Positions 53,820-63,222 are shown, counted from the stretch's first letter. The stretch is 64,000 bases of DNA from an uncultured Prolixibacteraceae bacterium (GCA_913063265.1 CAJXZG010000015.1:1-64000); one strand, 5' to 3'. Notes: a model not told the origin generated them from the letters alone. Numbers and translations are program-made.

Positions 53820-55964
53820 TCAAACATTTGATTTCTTCTCACTTGGCCTATAGCCAAATTCTTTATAAAACGAGGTACTGAAATGGGATAAATTTTTAAA
53901 TCCCACCCGGAATGCCACCTCCGAAACATTAAAATCCTCATTTGTAAGTAATTCCTTCGCCTTGTTCAATCTCAGCAATTTAATATATCTGCCGACTGAA
54001 ATGTTAGTTAGAGCATTGAATTTACGGTATAGCTGGGCGCGGCTGACACCAATTTCTCTACAGATTTCACCTATGCCATATTCTTCATTATCAAGATTAT
54101 GAACTAAGATCTCTCTTAGTTTTAACATAAAGGTGTCTTCTTTGTAAATGGCCGGATTCTTTGTTTCCGGGATATCAACAGCAGAATTGTATCTTTGATA
54201 AAGCTGTTGCCTGATTTCCAGGAGCTTCCTGATCCTGATGAATAACTCTTGCTGATGAAAAGGTTTGGTTAAATAAGCTTCAGCTCCGTATTCCAGTCCC
54301 TCCAATCTGGATTCCATATCAACTTTTGCAGTGAGAAAAATTACAGGTATATGACTGGTTCGGATATCTTTTTTCAGGCGCTTAACCATTTCATATCCAT
54401 TCATTTGGGGCATCATAATATCACTTATTATGATATCCGGTATTTTGCTGATTGCTGTTAAAAGTCCATTCTCTCCATTTTTTTCCAAAACAACATTGTA
54501 ATTCTCTTCCAGTATGGAAATTAAAAATTCAGCTACATATTCATTATCTTCTACAATAAGAACAAGAGGTGATTTATTACCAACTTTCTTCGTAATATTT
54601 CTTACATCTTCTTTATTTGCTTTAACTGCAGTAAAATCAATTCCGTTTTCCTTTTTAGCCTTATTCATCCACGGCAATTGAATGGTAAATTCAGTTCCCT
54701 CTCCTAAAGTACTCTTTACCGAAATATTACCTCCAAGAAGATTAACCAACTCATAAGTAATATTTAATCCAATGCCTGTTCCTCCTGATTCATAGGCCCC
54801 ATCAAATGCCCGATAATACCTTTTAAACAAATTTTGGAGATGCTCCGGCTCAATACCCCTTCCATTATCTGAAACCCTGAGAATTACATTTTTTTTATTT
54901 TCATTTCCTTCCAATGACATTGTAACAGTACCATTTTCCCTTGTATATTTTATTGCGTTTGAAAAAAGGTTATAAATGATCTGGCGAATTTTATCCGGAT
55001 CAAAATCCATTATAATTTTTTCTCTGCCTGAATGAAATTTTAAACCAATATTTTTAGTTTTTGCCATAAAAGCAAAACTATCCATCAGGTATTTTGTATA
55101 TACCAGAATATCCCCCTGGATAAGTTGCACAGACATAGCCCTGGCTTCCATTTTATTATAATCCAGTATTTGAGTAATCAAGTTTAATAAAATCCTGATG
55201 TTTGTCCTTATTTTCTCAATTCCCGGCTTAAGCCATTTTCTTGGATTATTCTCGATTTGAAATACAACACCGTCAATGACGGTTAGCGGAGTTCTGAATT
55301 CATGTGTTACATTCGTATAAAGTTTTGTTTTAAATTGATCCAATTCTTTTAATTGCTTGGCTTCTTTTCTTTTTACTTCTTCAAGTTTCCTGCGTTGGTC
55401 TAGAAAACTTATAACCAGAAATAAAATATATCCGGCCTGCCACAAACAATTAATAGTGAAAAACAAAATATTCTGCTGCGGTGTCAATAAAGACATCCCT
55501 TTCATATCAGGTTTGAGAACTACTACCATAATTATGGAAAGCAGGTAAATGATAAACAAGGAAAAAGTATATTTTGTGTTTTGGTAACTGATTGATACGA
55601 TAATTACTGTCATTCCTGTAAATAAAAGGCCCGCAGAATGTAACAGTCCTCCCATCCTGATCATATAAAAACAAGTTACCAATAATACCATCACCTGAAT
55701 AAGAAAAACCAGAAGATCGACTCTTTTCCGAATAAAAGGTATTATAATTAATGCAGGAAACACCAGTACGAACAGGATCAGCCCAAATTCAAAAATTATT
55801 GAAATATGCAAAAAAAGAGCCAGTAAGGTTAATCCAACAACAGCAAGTAAAGTTCCAAAAGAACTTAACCAGACATTTCTTCGTAAGATCAATTCATCGT
55901 CCGTAATTCCCGGAAAGGATAATATAAAATCTAATTGATTTTTTACACGACTAAACACTTTCAA
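53820..55964 (-). CDS. Hybrid two-component regulator: six-TM sensor, kinase, receiver, AraC
   Basis: The 714-residue protein has membrane helices in residues ~30-195, a HisKA domain with phospho-His in NVTHEFRTPLT (about 219-229), a HATPase domain (NLFSNAIKYT, DNGRGI, GTGIGLNI), a receiver (about 470-585, Asp in IIISDIMMPQ) and a C-terminal AraC HTH (about 615-710, ISVGRYIKLLRLNKAKELL). It joins sensing and transcription in one chain, as in Bacteroidota HTCS proteins, but lacks their periplasmic beta-propeller and has an integral-membrane sensor instead. Its likely targets are the nearby pectate lyase and hydrolase genes. Confidence 0.93.
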   Translation of the reverse strand: MKVFSRVKNQLDFILSFPGITDDELILRRNVWLSSFGTLLAVVGLTLLALFLHISIIFEFGLILFVLVFPALIIIPFIRKRVDLLVFLIQVMVLLVTCFYMIRMGGLLHSAGLLFTGMTVIIVSISYQNTKYTFSLFIIYLLSIIMVVVLKPDMKGMSLLTPQQNILFFTINCLWQAGYILFLVISFLDQRRKLEEVKRKEAKQLKELDQFKTKLYTNVTHEFRTPLTVIDGVVFQIENNPRKWLKPGIEKIRTNIRILLNLITQILDYNKMEARAMSVQLIQGDILVYTKYLMDSFAFMAKTKNIGLKFHSGREKIIMDFDPDKIRQIIYNLFSNAIKYTRENGTVTMSLEGNENKKNVILRVSDNGRGIEPEHLQNLFKRYYRAFDGAYESGGTGIGLNITYELVNLLGGNISVKSTLGEGTEFTIQLPWMNKAKKENGIDFTAVKANKEDVRNITKKVGNKSPLVLIVEDNEYVAEFLISILEENYNVVLEKNGENGLLTAISKIPDIIISDIMMPQMNGYEMVKRLKKDIRTSHIPVIFLTAKVDMESRLEGLEYGAEAYLTKPFHQQELFIRIRKLLEIRQQLYQRYNSAVDIPETKNPAIYKEDTFMLKLREILVHNLDNEEYGIGEICREIGVSRAQLYRKFNALTNISVGRYIKLLRLNKAKELLTNEDFNVSEVAFRVGFKNLSHFSTSFYKEFGYRPSEKKSNV

Positions 55965-56191
55965 TAATATTAGCTTGCCTTTTTGTCTTTTAGCAATTTT
56001 AAAATCTTATCATTTATAATATTTATTCACTTTATAAACTATGTTGGCAATCTTATGAACTCCCGATGTCTGAATAAATCGAATTCAAATGAGGATTATT
56101 ATTCAGCATGAATACCCCGGTCAAAATCTGATTCTTAAATTAACACCGGGCACGGATTTTTTAGTTGCCAAATTGTACTGAACACAGGGCC

Positions 56192-56584
56192 TCAGTTCAA
56201 TACTGGCTTTATAAAAGCTGTTCCTTTTACATTATTAATTCTTTCGACTCTCTTTTTACCCGTAAGGTTTGCAGGTATCCCTACTGCAAATGAAGCAGTG
56301 CCCAGTATAAGTCCACTTCCACCGATGACAATTAAAGAATAACTGTCGACTCCAAATCCCCAATCAGAACCAAGAATCATTGTTAACACTGCTGTCCCAT
56401 AAGAAATACCCCCTATAATATTAAGTGTTCTGCCTGTCTTTTGCAGTTTCAATGCTTTGTTCATGTACGTATTCAGTTCTTCCTGAGAGGCATTTTGGAG
56501 ATTATCCATCGAATATTTTTCCTGCGCCTGACCTGCCACAACAACTAAAAAAATCAAAAAAATAATCATCTTAATTTTTTTCAT
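56192..56584 (-). CDS. Small exported or membrane protein of unknown function
   Basis: The 130-residue protein has an N-terminal signal (about 1-20, VVAGQAQ), a short helix (NASQEELNTYMNKALKLQKTG) and two Gly-rich hydrophobic segments (about 55-72 and 82-105). I recognise no named domain. The gene sits between the hybrid regulator and another small membrane protein, all on the minus strand. Confidence 0.7.
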   Translation of the reverse strand: MKKIKMIIFLIFLVVVAGQAQEKYSMDNLQNASQEELNTYMNKALKLQKTGRTLNIIGGISYGTAVLTMILGSDWGFGVDSYSLIVIGGSGLILGTASFAVGIPANLTGKKRVERINNVKGTAFIKPVLN

Positions 56585-56742
56585 GATGTTTTGGTTTTTA
56601 TTAATAAAATTACAAAAAATAATGCACTAATCCCCTAATTGTATGGCATATACGGTAAGGGAATGAATAAATTTTTGCAGCAGATTACCGGATTGATCTC
56701 AAGTCAGGCACCTAAGATTTAAATTTTGGTTTTGATTGTAAC

Positions 56743-56815
56743 GCTCGGGTAATTCCGGATTAAATTGAAAACAGGATACTAAAATGAGTTCCGGATTTTA
56801 TTGATTTGGAAATTA
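56743..56815. repeat. Dispersed intergenic repeat, copy B (shorter)
   Basis: GCTCGGGTAATTCCGGAT followed by TAAATTGAAAACAGGA and later GAGTTCCGGA and TTGATTTGGAAATTA matches copies A and C. The similarity stops at 56815, where the stop codon of the downstream-reading membrane protein gene lies inside the repeat edge, so this copy may contribute the end of that gene. Confidence 0.75.
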
Positions 56816-57193
56816 GTTGATTGCAACAATCAGGCTTGTGATTAGCTGAATTAAAGCCACCGGAGCCCAGATACGTTCAATCTTGCTGGGTGTAATTGTA
56901 TTCATAAATGTACTAATGCCAAAAAATGCTACGACAAACCAAATTCCAATCCGCGTAAATGTTTTAAACTGACTAAGAAGAAGTTCAGCTTCTGATAAGA
57001 CAATTAATGCAATAAATGACAGTATAAACATATTTAGAATTGCCACAACTCTCATTTTAGGTGGGTATTTCCCGGGATATCTGCCACCCATAGATGCTTC
57101 TCCCCATGGCACTCCGGCAGCTAAACATCCCTGAAAAATGATTACAATCCCGGTTAATATGCTAAAAACTACAGCTGATATATGTTCCGGCAT
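56813..57193 (-). CDS. Small four-helix membrane protein with G-x-PWG motif
   Basis: The 126-residue protein has four hydrophobic segments and a striking polar loop, GVPWGEASMGGRYPGKYPPK followed by MR, near residues 27-48. I recall this 'PWG...MGG...PG.YP..MR' loop from a widespread family of bacterial membrane proteins without assigned function. Its 3' end coincides with copy B of the dispersed repeat. It precedes the 130-residue gene on the same strand. Confidence 0.75.
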   Translation of the reverse strand: MPEHISAVVFSILTGIVIIFQGCLAAGVPWGEASMGGRYPGKYPPKMRVVAILNMFILSFIALIVLSEAELLLSQFKTFTRIGIWFVVAFFGISTFMNTITPSKIERIWAPVALIQLITSLIVAIN

Positions 57194-57356
57194 ATTATTA
57201 CATTTATAAATTCCATTCAGTATTTGACTAAAATTTTAAAACGCACTGATATTTGGTTTGTTCAAAAATTGTAAAAGTAGTGGCAGTCCCAATAGCTTTT
57301 GGAAGTGTGATAATTTTCTGTTAATCTGCTAAACAATTTGAGCGCCTGTCTGCTAA

Positions 57357-57382
57357 AATGCAGTCCAGGCAAGGACTGCATT
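57357..57382 (-). terminator. Hairpin downstream of the pectate lyase gene
   Basis: AATGCAGTCC (57357-57366) and GGACTGCATT (57373-57382) form a perfect ten-base-pair stem with a six-base loop. On the minus strand it lies 60 bases past the pectate lyase stop codon and is followed by TTTAGC. The rest of this 248-bp gap shows nothing else. Confidence 0.65.
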
Positions 57383-57441
57383 CTTCTATACCCGGCACTT
57401 TCCATGTTATTGTTTTACAAAATGCTGTGCCGTTATGAATT

Positions 57442-58821
57442 TTATCGTATGCTGTTTAAATATTTTTCCAACATCGTATATCCGTCTGAACCAATGTTAT
57501 TTCTGTCCTCAGGATTTTTTTTATCAAGCTTGTTTTTATCTTCCCAAACATCAGGCATACCATCATGGTCGGTATCTTTTGGCGCTTTTTTATTTTTTAG
57601 TTCAGGCCATCCTCCCACATCTTCCTGTGTATCAATAATACCGCATATTTTTGTATTATCTGCGACCTGATGTTCTGTTTTATAGCTTTTTCCTTCAAAA
57701 GTTGCATAACCGCCACGTACTTCTTTTAGTATACGTTCATCTGTCGCATCTCTTTTTGGCAATTTTGCTCCGGCATTTTCAAGTACTATTTGATATGCTT
57801 CTTCTGCTGTCTGCTGGTTAACGGGCATTGATGGCCAGGGCTCTTCAAGTTTGATTTTTTTAAAAGACATTTTGGTTTGTACTCCGCCATTCCAGTTGTC
57901 TGACGAAACATCTTTGTTGCCTTCAACTCTATTTTCTGCTATATACCATTTGCTATAGTCATCCTCACTTCTGAATGAAGGATTTGCAATTCTGTGCATT
58001 ACCTCACCCGGTCTTGTTGCCGGGCCCGGTTTATAATAGTTGGCCACTATATTTAAGTTTGTAAAATTGAATTTATCATTTCCACTTTGAAACTTTTCGC
58101 CACCGTAAAGACTTTGATAGCCCCAGTTGTAAATAACATTATTTCTGTAATCTGTATTTCCGCATCCTGACGCCATGCGGGGATTACGACTTGAATGGTG
58201 GGCCAGTAAATTGTGATGGTAAGTACTGTAATTACTTCCCCAGATTCCGCCAAATCCGTGAGAACCTTTAACATGATTGGAATGGCTCATACTTTCAGAA
58301 ACAATACACCATTGCACAGTGATACTGTCACAATGATAAACCGACATACACTCATCGACACTCCAACTTGCAGATATATGGTCTAAAATAACGTGCTTAC
58401 AATATCTGCCTGACACTGCATCATAATCATTACCTGATTCATCTCCCAACCTTACCCGTAAATATCTTATTATTACATTATCTGCTCCGATATTAAGCGG
58501 ATGTCGCCGTATACAAATGCCATCTCCGGGTGCAGTCTGACCCGCTATGGTAATAAAAGGATTTCTGATGGTTAAAGCACTTTCAAGAATAATCGTTCCT
58601 GATACTCTGAAAACAACCGTGCGGGGTTCTGAAGTTTCAATTGCCGCTCTCAAACTGCCTTCCCCGCTATCATTTAAATTGGTAACTTCATATACAACTC
58701 CACCCCGACCACCTTTGGTATATTTACCATATCCTTCGGCGGTTGGAAAAGCCAATTGCTGAGACCATAAATTGAAAACGGTCAATATCCAAATTAGTCC
58801 TGTAAATAATGTTTTTTTCAT
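57442..58821 (-). CDS. Secreted pectate lyase-like polysaccharide lyase (PL1 type)
   Basis: The 459-residue protein has a signal peptide (1-20) and a right-handed beta-helix. Typical PL1-related motifs are TAGGRGG-like YTKGGRGGVVYEVTNL near 34-49, TIAGQTAPGDG near 89-99, VILDHISASWSVDEC near 146-160 and the Arg-containing HHSSRNPRMASG near 208-219. The C-terminus has a calcium-loop segment (DTDHGMPDVWEDKNKL near 416-431) of the thrombospondin type-3 kind. It would cleave pectin or related uronic-acid polysaccharides outside the cell. It lies in a hydrolase cluster near a hybrid regulator but with no SusC/SusD pair in view. Confidence 0.9.
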   Translation of the reverse strand: MKKTLFTGLIWILTVFNLWSQQLAFPTAEGYGKYTKGGRGGVVYEVTNLNDSGEGSLRAAIETSEPRTVVFRVSGTIILESALTIRNPFITIAGQTAPGDGICIRRHPLNIGADNVIIRYLRVRLGDESGNDYDAVSGRYCKHVILDHISASWSVDECMSVYHCDSITVQWCIVSESMSHSNHVKGSHGFGGIWGSNYSTYHHNLLAHHSSRNPRMASGCGNTDYRNNVIYNWGYQSLYGGEKFQSGNDKFNFTNLNIVANYYKPGPATRPGEVMHRIANPSFRSEDDYSKWYIAENRVEGNKDVSSDNWNGGVQTKMSFKKIKLEEPWPSMPVNQQTAEEAYQIVLENAGAKLPKRDATDERILKEVRGGYATFEGKSYKTEHQVADNTKICGIIDTQEDVGGWPELKNKKAPKDTDHDGMPDVWEDKNKLDKKNPEDRNNIGSDGYTMLEKYLNSIR

Positions 58822-58932
58822 AATAACGATTTTAATTAATTGCAGAATGTGTTATTGGATGAATCAAAACGGCTGGTATTTTTATACTGCATATGTTTTG
58901 GTAAAATTATCACATATCCATTGTTGGGCGCT

Positions 58933-59739
58933 TTACAATTTACCAATTTTTTTCACGATTTCCCCGCTTGGCTGAACGGTTAGAAAATCAATTTTTATTA
59001 AGCGTCTGAGCAGATTGTCCAGATAAGTGGTACTAACCGGTCCCCACCCTTCTTCATCCAATCCATGAAGATTTAAGATTAGCCAGCCTCCTTCTCCTGC
59101 CAAAAAATTATTAATCTCCTTCTCAACATAATCATCACAAAAGTCAGGACCATGCCCCCAACAACCTAAACGCAACGGGAACTCTCCAGCAGGGAAATCA
59201 TTTACCATAGAATCTTTCAATACCAGCCATCCACCTGTACGAATTGCTGACACTTTGGACAACACAAATTTTTCCAGCTCAGGCGTGGAAGCGTTGTAAG
59301 CGAAGTTGTAAACTGCTCCTTTAGCCTTGTATCCCGATAAATTCTCTTCAAAATAAACCAGACATTTTTCAATATTGTCCTTTGCTTTTTCAATGGGGAT
59401 TTCAGTAAGATTCAGATGCTCCCATGTATGCGGCATAATTTCATGTCCGCGTTCTTTCAATTTATTCCAGTCATTAAAATCCCCCAGCAGATTTTGCGGA
59501 ATCCATTGTGGTTCAGTATTAAAACTTTTCAAATGCCCTGTAGCAATAACATTCAAACAGGCTTTTAAACCATAATATTCATGAATTTCCGCAATTTTGT
59601 AAAACGATTTTTTGAACCCGTCATCAAAACTCAAGGTTAATGCATGAGTCTTTTCAGGTTCAGCCACGATGCCCATGGAACCAAGGCTAAAGGTTCCGGC
59701 AACAGCAGCAGTATTTTTGATAAAGTTTCTGCGATCCAT
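58933..59739 (-). CDS. Polysaccharide deacetylase (NodB-fold) protein with Tat-like leader
   Basis: The 268-residue protein opens with MDRRNFIKNTAAVAGTF, a twin-arginine-type leader. The NodB motifs are LSFDDGF with D39/D40, and MPHTWEH giving the H104-x3-H108 metal pair. The C-terminal LNLHGLDEEGWGP supplies a further His. The family deacetylates chitin, peptidoglycan or xylan. It is eight bases away from the next alpha/beta hydrolase gene and is likely co-transcribed with it. Confidence 0.88.
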   Translation of the reverse strand: MDRRNFIKNTAAVAGTFSLGSMGIVAEPEKTHALTLSFDDGFKKSFYKIAEIHEYYGLKACLNVIATGHLKSFNTEPQWIPQNLLGDFNDWNKLKERGHEIMPHTWEHLNLTEIPIEKAKDNIEKCLVYFEENLSGYKAKGAVYNFAYNASTPELEKFVLSKVSAIRTGGWLVLKDSMVNDFPAGEFPLRLGCWGHGPDFCDDYVEKEINNFLAGEGGWLILNLHGLDEEGWGPVSTTYLDNLLRRLIKIDFLTVQPSGEIVKKIGKL

Positions 59740-59746
59740 TGATAAC

Positions 59747-60685
59747 TTATTTAAAATGAGAATTTATCCAATCTGTAAGCTCCCTGTCGAAATGCTGACT
59801 TTCTTCCATCTGGGGGGTATGGCCGCTTTTTTCAAAAAGTACAAGTTTAAAATCAGCAATGTTCTCATAGGCAGGGTGCCAGAGTGTATAGGGTATTACA
59901 TAATCATACTTTCCCAGTCCGACAAACATCGGAACTTTGATTTCTACGGCAGGATCAAACATATTGTATTCGTGAAACACTTTTGTAAACAGGTGCTGCG
60001 TCACTTCTGAATGTACTGTCATATCTTTCCAGAGCCAGGCTGCATCATATTCCGGATTAAACCAATATTGTGGCGACATGTTGTTGTATCTGGCAGAAGC
60101 CTCTTCCTGTCCGGTCAGCCGATCAAGTTCCTGTACTTTTCCCCAGTTTTCTTCCTGAAGTCTTTTTCGTTCCGGTGAAGCACTTGCCCAAAGTGCTTCG
60201 GCCTTTTTGGTATAGGTGTCATTGCCCCATTCAGCGGGAGAGCCAATTACAATTAATCCGGAAACCTTGTCTCCAAATTTTTTGACATATTCAGTGGCGA
60301 TGGTACCATGAATACTATGGCCCATTATCAAAGGCATTTCCAGACCCAGTGCCTCCCGTATCTGTTCCACATCCTGTACAATAGATTCAATGTTTACCTT
60401 GTCAAGATTTTCTGCCGCATAAGCTTTTGCAAACCATTTCATATCTACAAAATACATCTTTAAATGCTGCCTTAAGCTGGTGGAAAAAGTTCGGGGATAA
60501 TAAATGGAAGAACCGATAACCAAACAGGGTTTCCCCTCCCCTTCAATTCTATAACTTAGCAAGCTGCCATCTACTTTTATTTCGCCTGAATCGGCACCTG
60601 GGCATTTGCTGTTCGACTGTGCAACCAGACTAGTAGCCAGAAAGAAGAAAACGACACAAACTATTTGTCTTTTAGTTATTCTCAT
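59747..60685 (-). CDS. Secreted alpha/beta hydrolase
   Basis: The 312-residue protein has a signal peptide (about 1-22, ending SLVAQ) and an alpha/beta hydrolase fold with nucleophile elbow GHSIHGT near 122-128, an Asp near 260 in GKYDYVIPY, and a C-terminal His in KSGHTPQMEES near 288-298. The family covers esterases, lactonases and epoxide hydrolases; the substrate is unknown. It heads the deacetylase-hydrolase pair on the minus strand. Confidence 0.88.
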   Translation of the reverse strand: MRITKRQIVCVVFFFLATSLVAQSNSKCPGADSGEIKVDGSLLSYRIEGEGKPCLVIGSSIYYPRTFSTSLRQHLKMYFVDMKWFAKAYAAENLDKVNIESIVQDVEQIREALGLEMPLIMGHSIHGTIATEYVKKFGDKVSGLIVIGSPAEWGNDTYTKKAEALWASASPERKRLQEENWGKVQELDRLTGQEEASARYNNMSPQYWFNPEYDAAWLWKDMTVHSEVTQHLFTKVFHEYNMFDPAVEIKVPMFVGLGKYDYVIPYTLWHPAYENIADFKLVLFEKSGHTPQMEESQHFDRELTDWINSHFK

Positions 60686-60762
60686 TTTATTGATGTGTTG
60701 AACTTAACATTCATTCATAGATAAACTGTAAAACCCTGAACAGATACTACTGCGACAGGTGA

Positions 60763-61881
60763 TTAATTTTTAAGAAAAATCGTTTTATTGAATTCTGCAC
60801 TTTTTTTAGCCGCGTCCAGAATTTCAACAACAAGCATATTATTCTCCAAAGCATTCAAATCATAATCCTCAGGTTTTATTTCATTTCTGACAACTGCTGC
60901 CAGAAATGCAAAAGGGTCATCAAAAGGCGCTTTTCTTTCTTCTAATTTTAAAATTTCTTCATTATATCCATCGTAACCTTCCGAAATACGCACACGCATA
61001 TCATGTCTGTTATCTGCATAAATCACCCCATTTACTCCATAAATCTCCATGTCTTTTCTACCAATAGGCCAGTTCCACGAGCCCTGTATAACAGCCACAG
61101 CGCTGTCGTATTGCAAAATAATAATAGACTCATCATTTACTTTTGGGTTGTTTTCAGCCTGTAATTGTTGTGAAACCGCAGTTACACTGTTCGGGCGTTC
61201 CCCATCCATAAACCACGTCAGTAGGTTAGCCCCGTAACAGCCAAAATCTACTTCAGCACCGCCACCATTTTGGACAGGGTCGGTGAGCCATTCCAGAAAT
61301 TCCTGATTCACTCCTATTTTTTTAGGCCCTTTATGTCCTGATTGTACCATTATTTTTCGAATCCCTCCAATGGCATTCTCCATTTTAGCCAACTTGTAGG
61401 CTTTGTGTGTAGTTGGATACCAGGTAGTTTCGTAATTTGTGAGCAAATGAATATTATGCTTTTGGGCTAATTCCTGCATTTTTATTGCATGCTGCATATT
61501 TACTGCAAGCGGTTTTTCTACCATTACGTGAACTCCCCGGGGTGCTGCTGCCTCCACCACTTCCAAATGTTCGTATATAGTTCCAAAGGCAGCAACAGCT
61601 TCCGGTTTGGTTTTGCTTAACATTTCTTCTATTGAGGAATATACTACTTCCATTGAGAACTTGTATTGTTTCGCATATTGCTCAGCGAGTTCTTTATTGG
61701 GTTCTACTATTCCAACAATTTTTATCTCACCCCTGGGTTCGCTGCCAAAAATCCAGTGCACATGGGTGTGGGTTAATCCAATTACACCTATTGTTAAAGG
61801 TTTTTTATGCTCCTGACCATAACTATTTGTAATTAAAAAACTCAGAATTATAACAAACAGCATTTTATATTTCCACATCAT
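60763..61881 (-). CDS. Exported Gfo/Idh/MocA family oxidoreductase
   Basis: The 372-residue protein has a signal peptide (about 1-22, ending NSYGQ) followed by the NAD(P)-binding Gfo/Idh/MocA fold: IGVIGLTHTHVHWI near 32-45, VEKPLAVN near 122-129 and a C-terminal GFO_IDH-like domain with YEVD-type GGGAEVDFGCYGANLL near 211-226. It belongs to the secreted members that act on sugars or sugar acids in the periplasm. Its place within the hydrolase cluster fits carbohydrate processing. Confidence 0.9.
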   Translation of the reverse strand: MMWKYKMLFVIILSFLITNSYGQEHKKPLTIGVIGLTHTHVHWIFGSEPRGEIKIVGIVEPNKELAEQYAKQYKFSMEVVYSSIEEMLSKTKPEAVAAFGTIYEHLEVVEAAAPRGVHVMVEKPLAVNMQHAIKMQELAQKHNIHLLTNYETTWYPTTHKAYKLAKMENAIGGIRKIMVQSGHKGPKKIGVNQEFLEWLTDPVQNGGGAEVDFGCYGANLLTWFMDGERPNSVTAVSQQLQAENNPKVNDESIIILQYDSAVAVIQGSWNWPIGRKDMEIYGVNGVIYADNRHDMRVRISEGYDGYNEEILKLEERKAPFDDPFAFLAAVVRNEIKPEDYDLNALENNMLVVEILDAAKKSAEFNKTIFLKN

Positions 61882-61927
61882 TTTATCAGATTAAATTATT
61901 TTTTAATTTCTGCTATTTGTTGATAAA

Positions 61928-62035
61928 GTTCGGATAATTTTGGATTAAACTAAAAACAGGAACCAAAAAACCGAATCGGGGAAGAAAATGATTTGGAAAT
62001 TACAGCGTGTACAATTTTACCGTTATTGTGAGCCG
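61928..62035. repeat. Dispersed intergenic repeat, copy C
   Basis: This 108-bp copy has ATAATTTTGGATTAAAC, AAAAACAGGAACC and TGATTTGGAAATTACAGCG, then ATTTTACCGTTAT and AGCCG, colinear with copy A. It ends seven bases before the stop codon of the alpha/beta hydrolase gene at 62042. With copies A and B it defines a repeat family spread over ~9 kb. Confidence 0.75.
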
Positions 62036-62041
62036 CCATTT

Positions 62042-63160
62042 TTATTCATTATTATTCCGCTTATCCGGTTGACTTAATATCCAGTTATATAATTTATCTA
62101 AAAAAGATTTTGACATCGTCTCTCCGGTTTTGTTATACTCCAAAGGTGAGCCGGATTTGCTCTTTTGGAAAAGATGATTCATGCCTTTCAGCGTTTTTAT
62201 GGTGTAATTTTTATTCTTCCCTGCTTTTAATGCCATTTCAATTGCTTCCTGGTTCGGCCCCGGCCTGACCTGCAAATCATTTTCACCAATTACTGATAAT
62301 ACAGGGTATTTTAAGTGCTTATAAATTGTCCCGGGATCAAGCGTGTAAAACTCATGCCAAAAGGGCATTTTAATCAGCCGGGCATACAGCTGTGCATCCC
62401 GTTGAAAAACATACCCCGTACTACTCATGGCTTCAATTTCAGCATCGGTAATCTGCCTGATTTGTCTTTTATACATCTCTTCAATCTTTTCAGATTGTAT
62501 CTCAGAATTTTCTTTGGAAGACAGTAAAATCATGGTGCTATCAATGATTACCTGAAATTTTTCTATCGTCGATTCATCAACACCAAAAGTTTTTGGTATA
62601 TCTGATAATTGCTGACTGACAATCTCACCCTGTTTAATGCCGGGACTTGCCATTAAAACAACAAATGATACTGAAGGAAGGCCTTCTGCAACTTTTGCGG
62701 CCACTACACCTCCGTAGCTATGCCCTATTAAACCCAAATGTTTTTTGTCTGCTATTGGATTATTATTTAAAAAATCTATGGAGGCTTTAATGTCTGAGGC
62801 CAAATCTGCCAGCGTCGTATTAAAATCGAGGACTCCTTCTGATTCACCCACTCCTCTTTTGTCACAGCGTAATACCGCCATTCCGTTTGTACTTAAATAA
62901 CGGGCAATTTCAAACAAGGGCCGATGTATCGTATTGTCTGAACCATCGCGGTTGGCAGTGCCACTTCCGGGTATCAGGACTACCGTTGGGAAAGGCCCCT
63001 TCCCTTTCGGATAGGTAAGTGTACCGGCTATTTTTATGTTTGCCGTTTTATTGTAAAAATTAATGTTTTCAGTAATGTAAGTTGTATCCGACGATTTTAT
63101 ACTACATGAGAACAATGCCAATACCAATGTGATGATTACTATTTTAAGCTGTTCAAACAT
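62042..63160 (-). CDS. Lipoprotein alpha/beta hydrolase
   Basis: The 372-residue protein has a lipoprotein signal (LALFSC, Cys19), then IAGTLTYPKGKGPFPTVVLI near 45-64, LRCDKRGVGESEG near 98-110, nucleophile elbow GHSYGGVVAA near 147-156, an Asp in IGENDLQVRPG near 299-309 and a catalytic-type His in KGMNHLF near 331-337. It resembles the secreted S9-like/dienelactone hydrolase group. It is the upstream member of the minus-strand hydrolase series. Confidence 0.88.
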   Translation of the reverse strand: MFEQLKIVIITLVLALFSCSIKSSDTTYITENINFYNKTANIKIAGTLTYPKGKGPFPTVVLIPGSGTANRDGSDNTIHRPLFEIARYLSTNGMAVLRCDKRGVGESEGVLDFNTTLADLASDIKASIDFLNNNPIADKKHLGLIGHSYGGVVAAKVAEGLPSVSFVVLMASPGIKQGEIVSQQLSDIPKTFGVDESTIEKFQVIIDSTMILLSSKENSEIQSEKIEEMYKRQIRQITDAEIEAMSSTGYVFQRDAQLYARLIKMPFWHEFYTLDPGTIYKHLKYPVLSVIGENDLQVRPGPNQEAIEMALKAGKNKNYTIKTLKGMNHLFQKSKSGSPLEYNKTGETMSKSFLDKLYNWILSQPDKRNNNE

Positions 63161-63222
63161 TTTTCTCTTATTCTGATGTCGAAATTTTTGATTACACAGG
63201 GGTAAGTATCAGATTAACTTAT

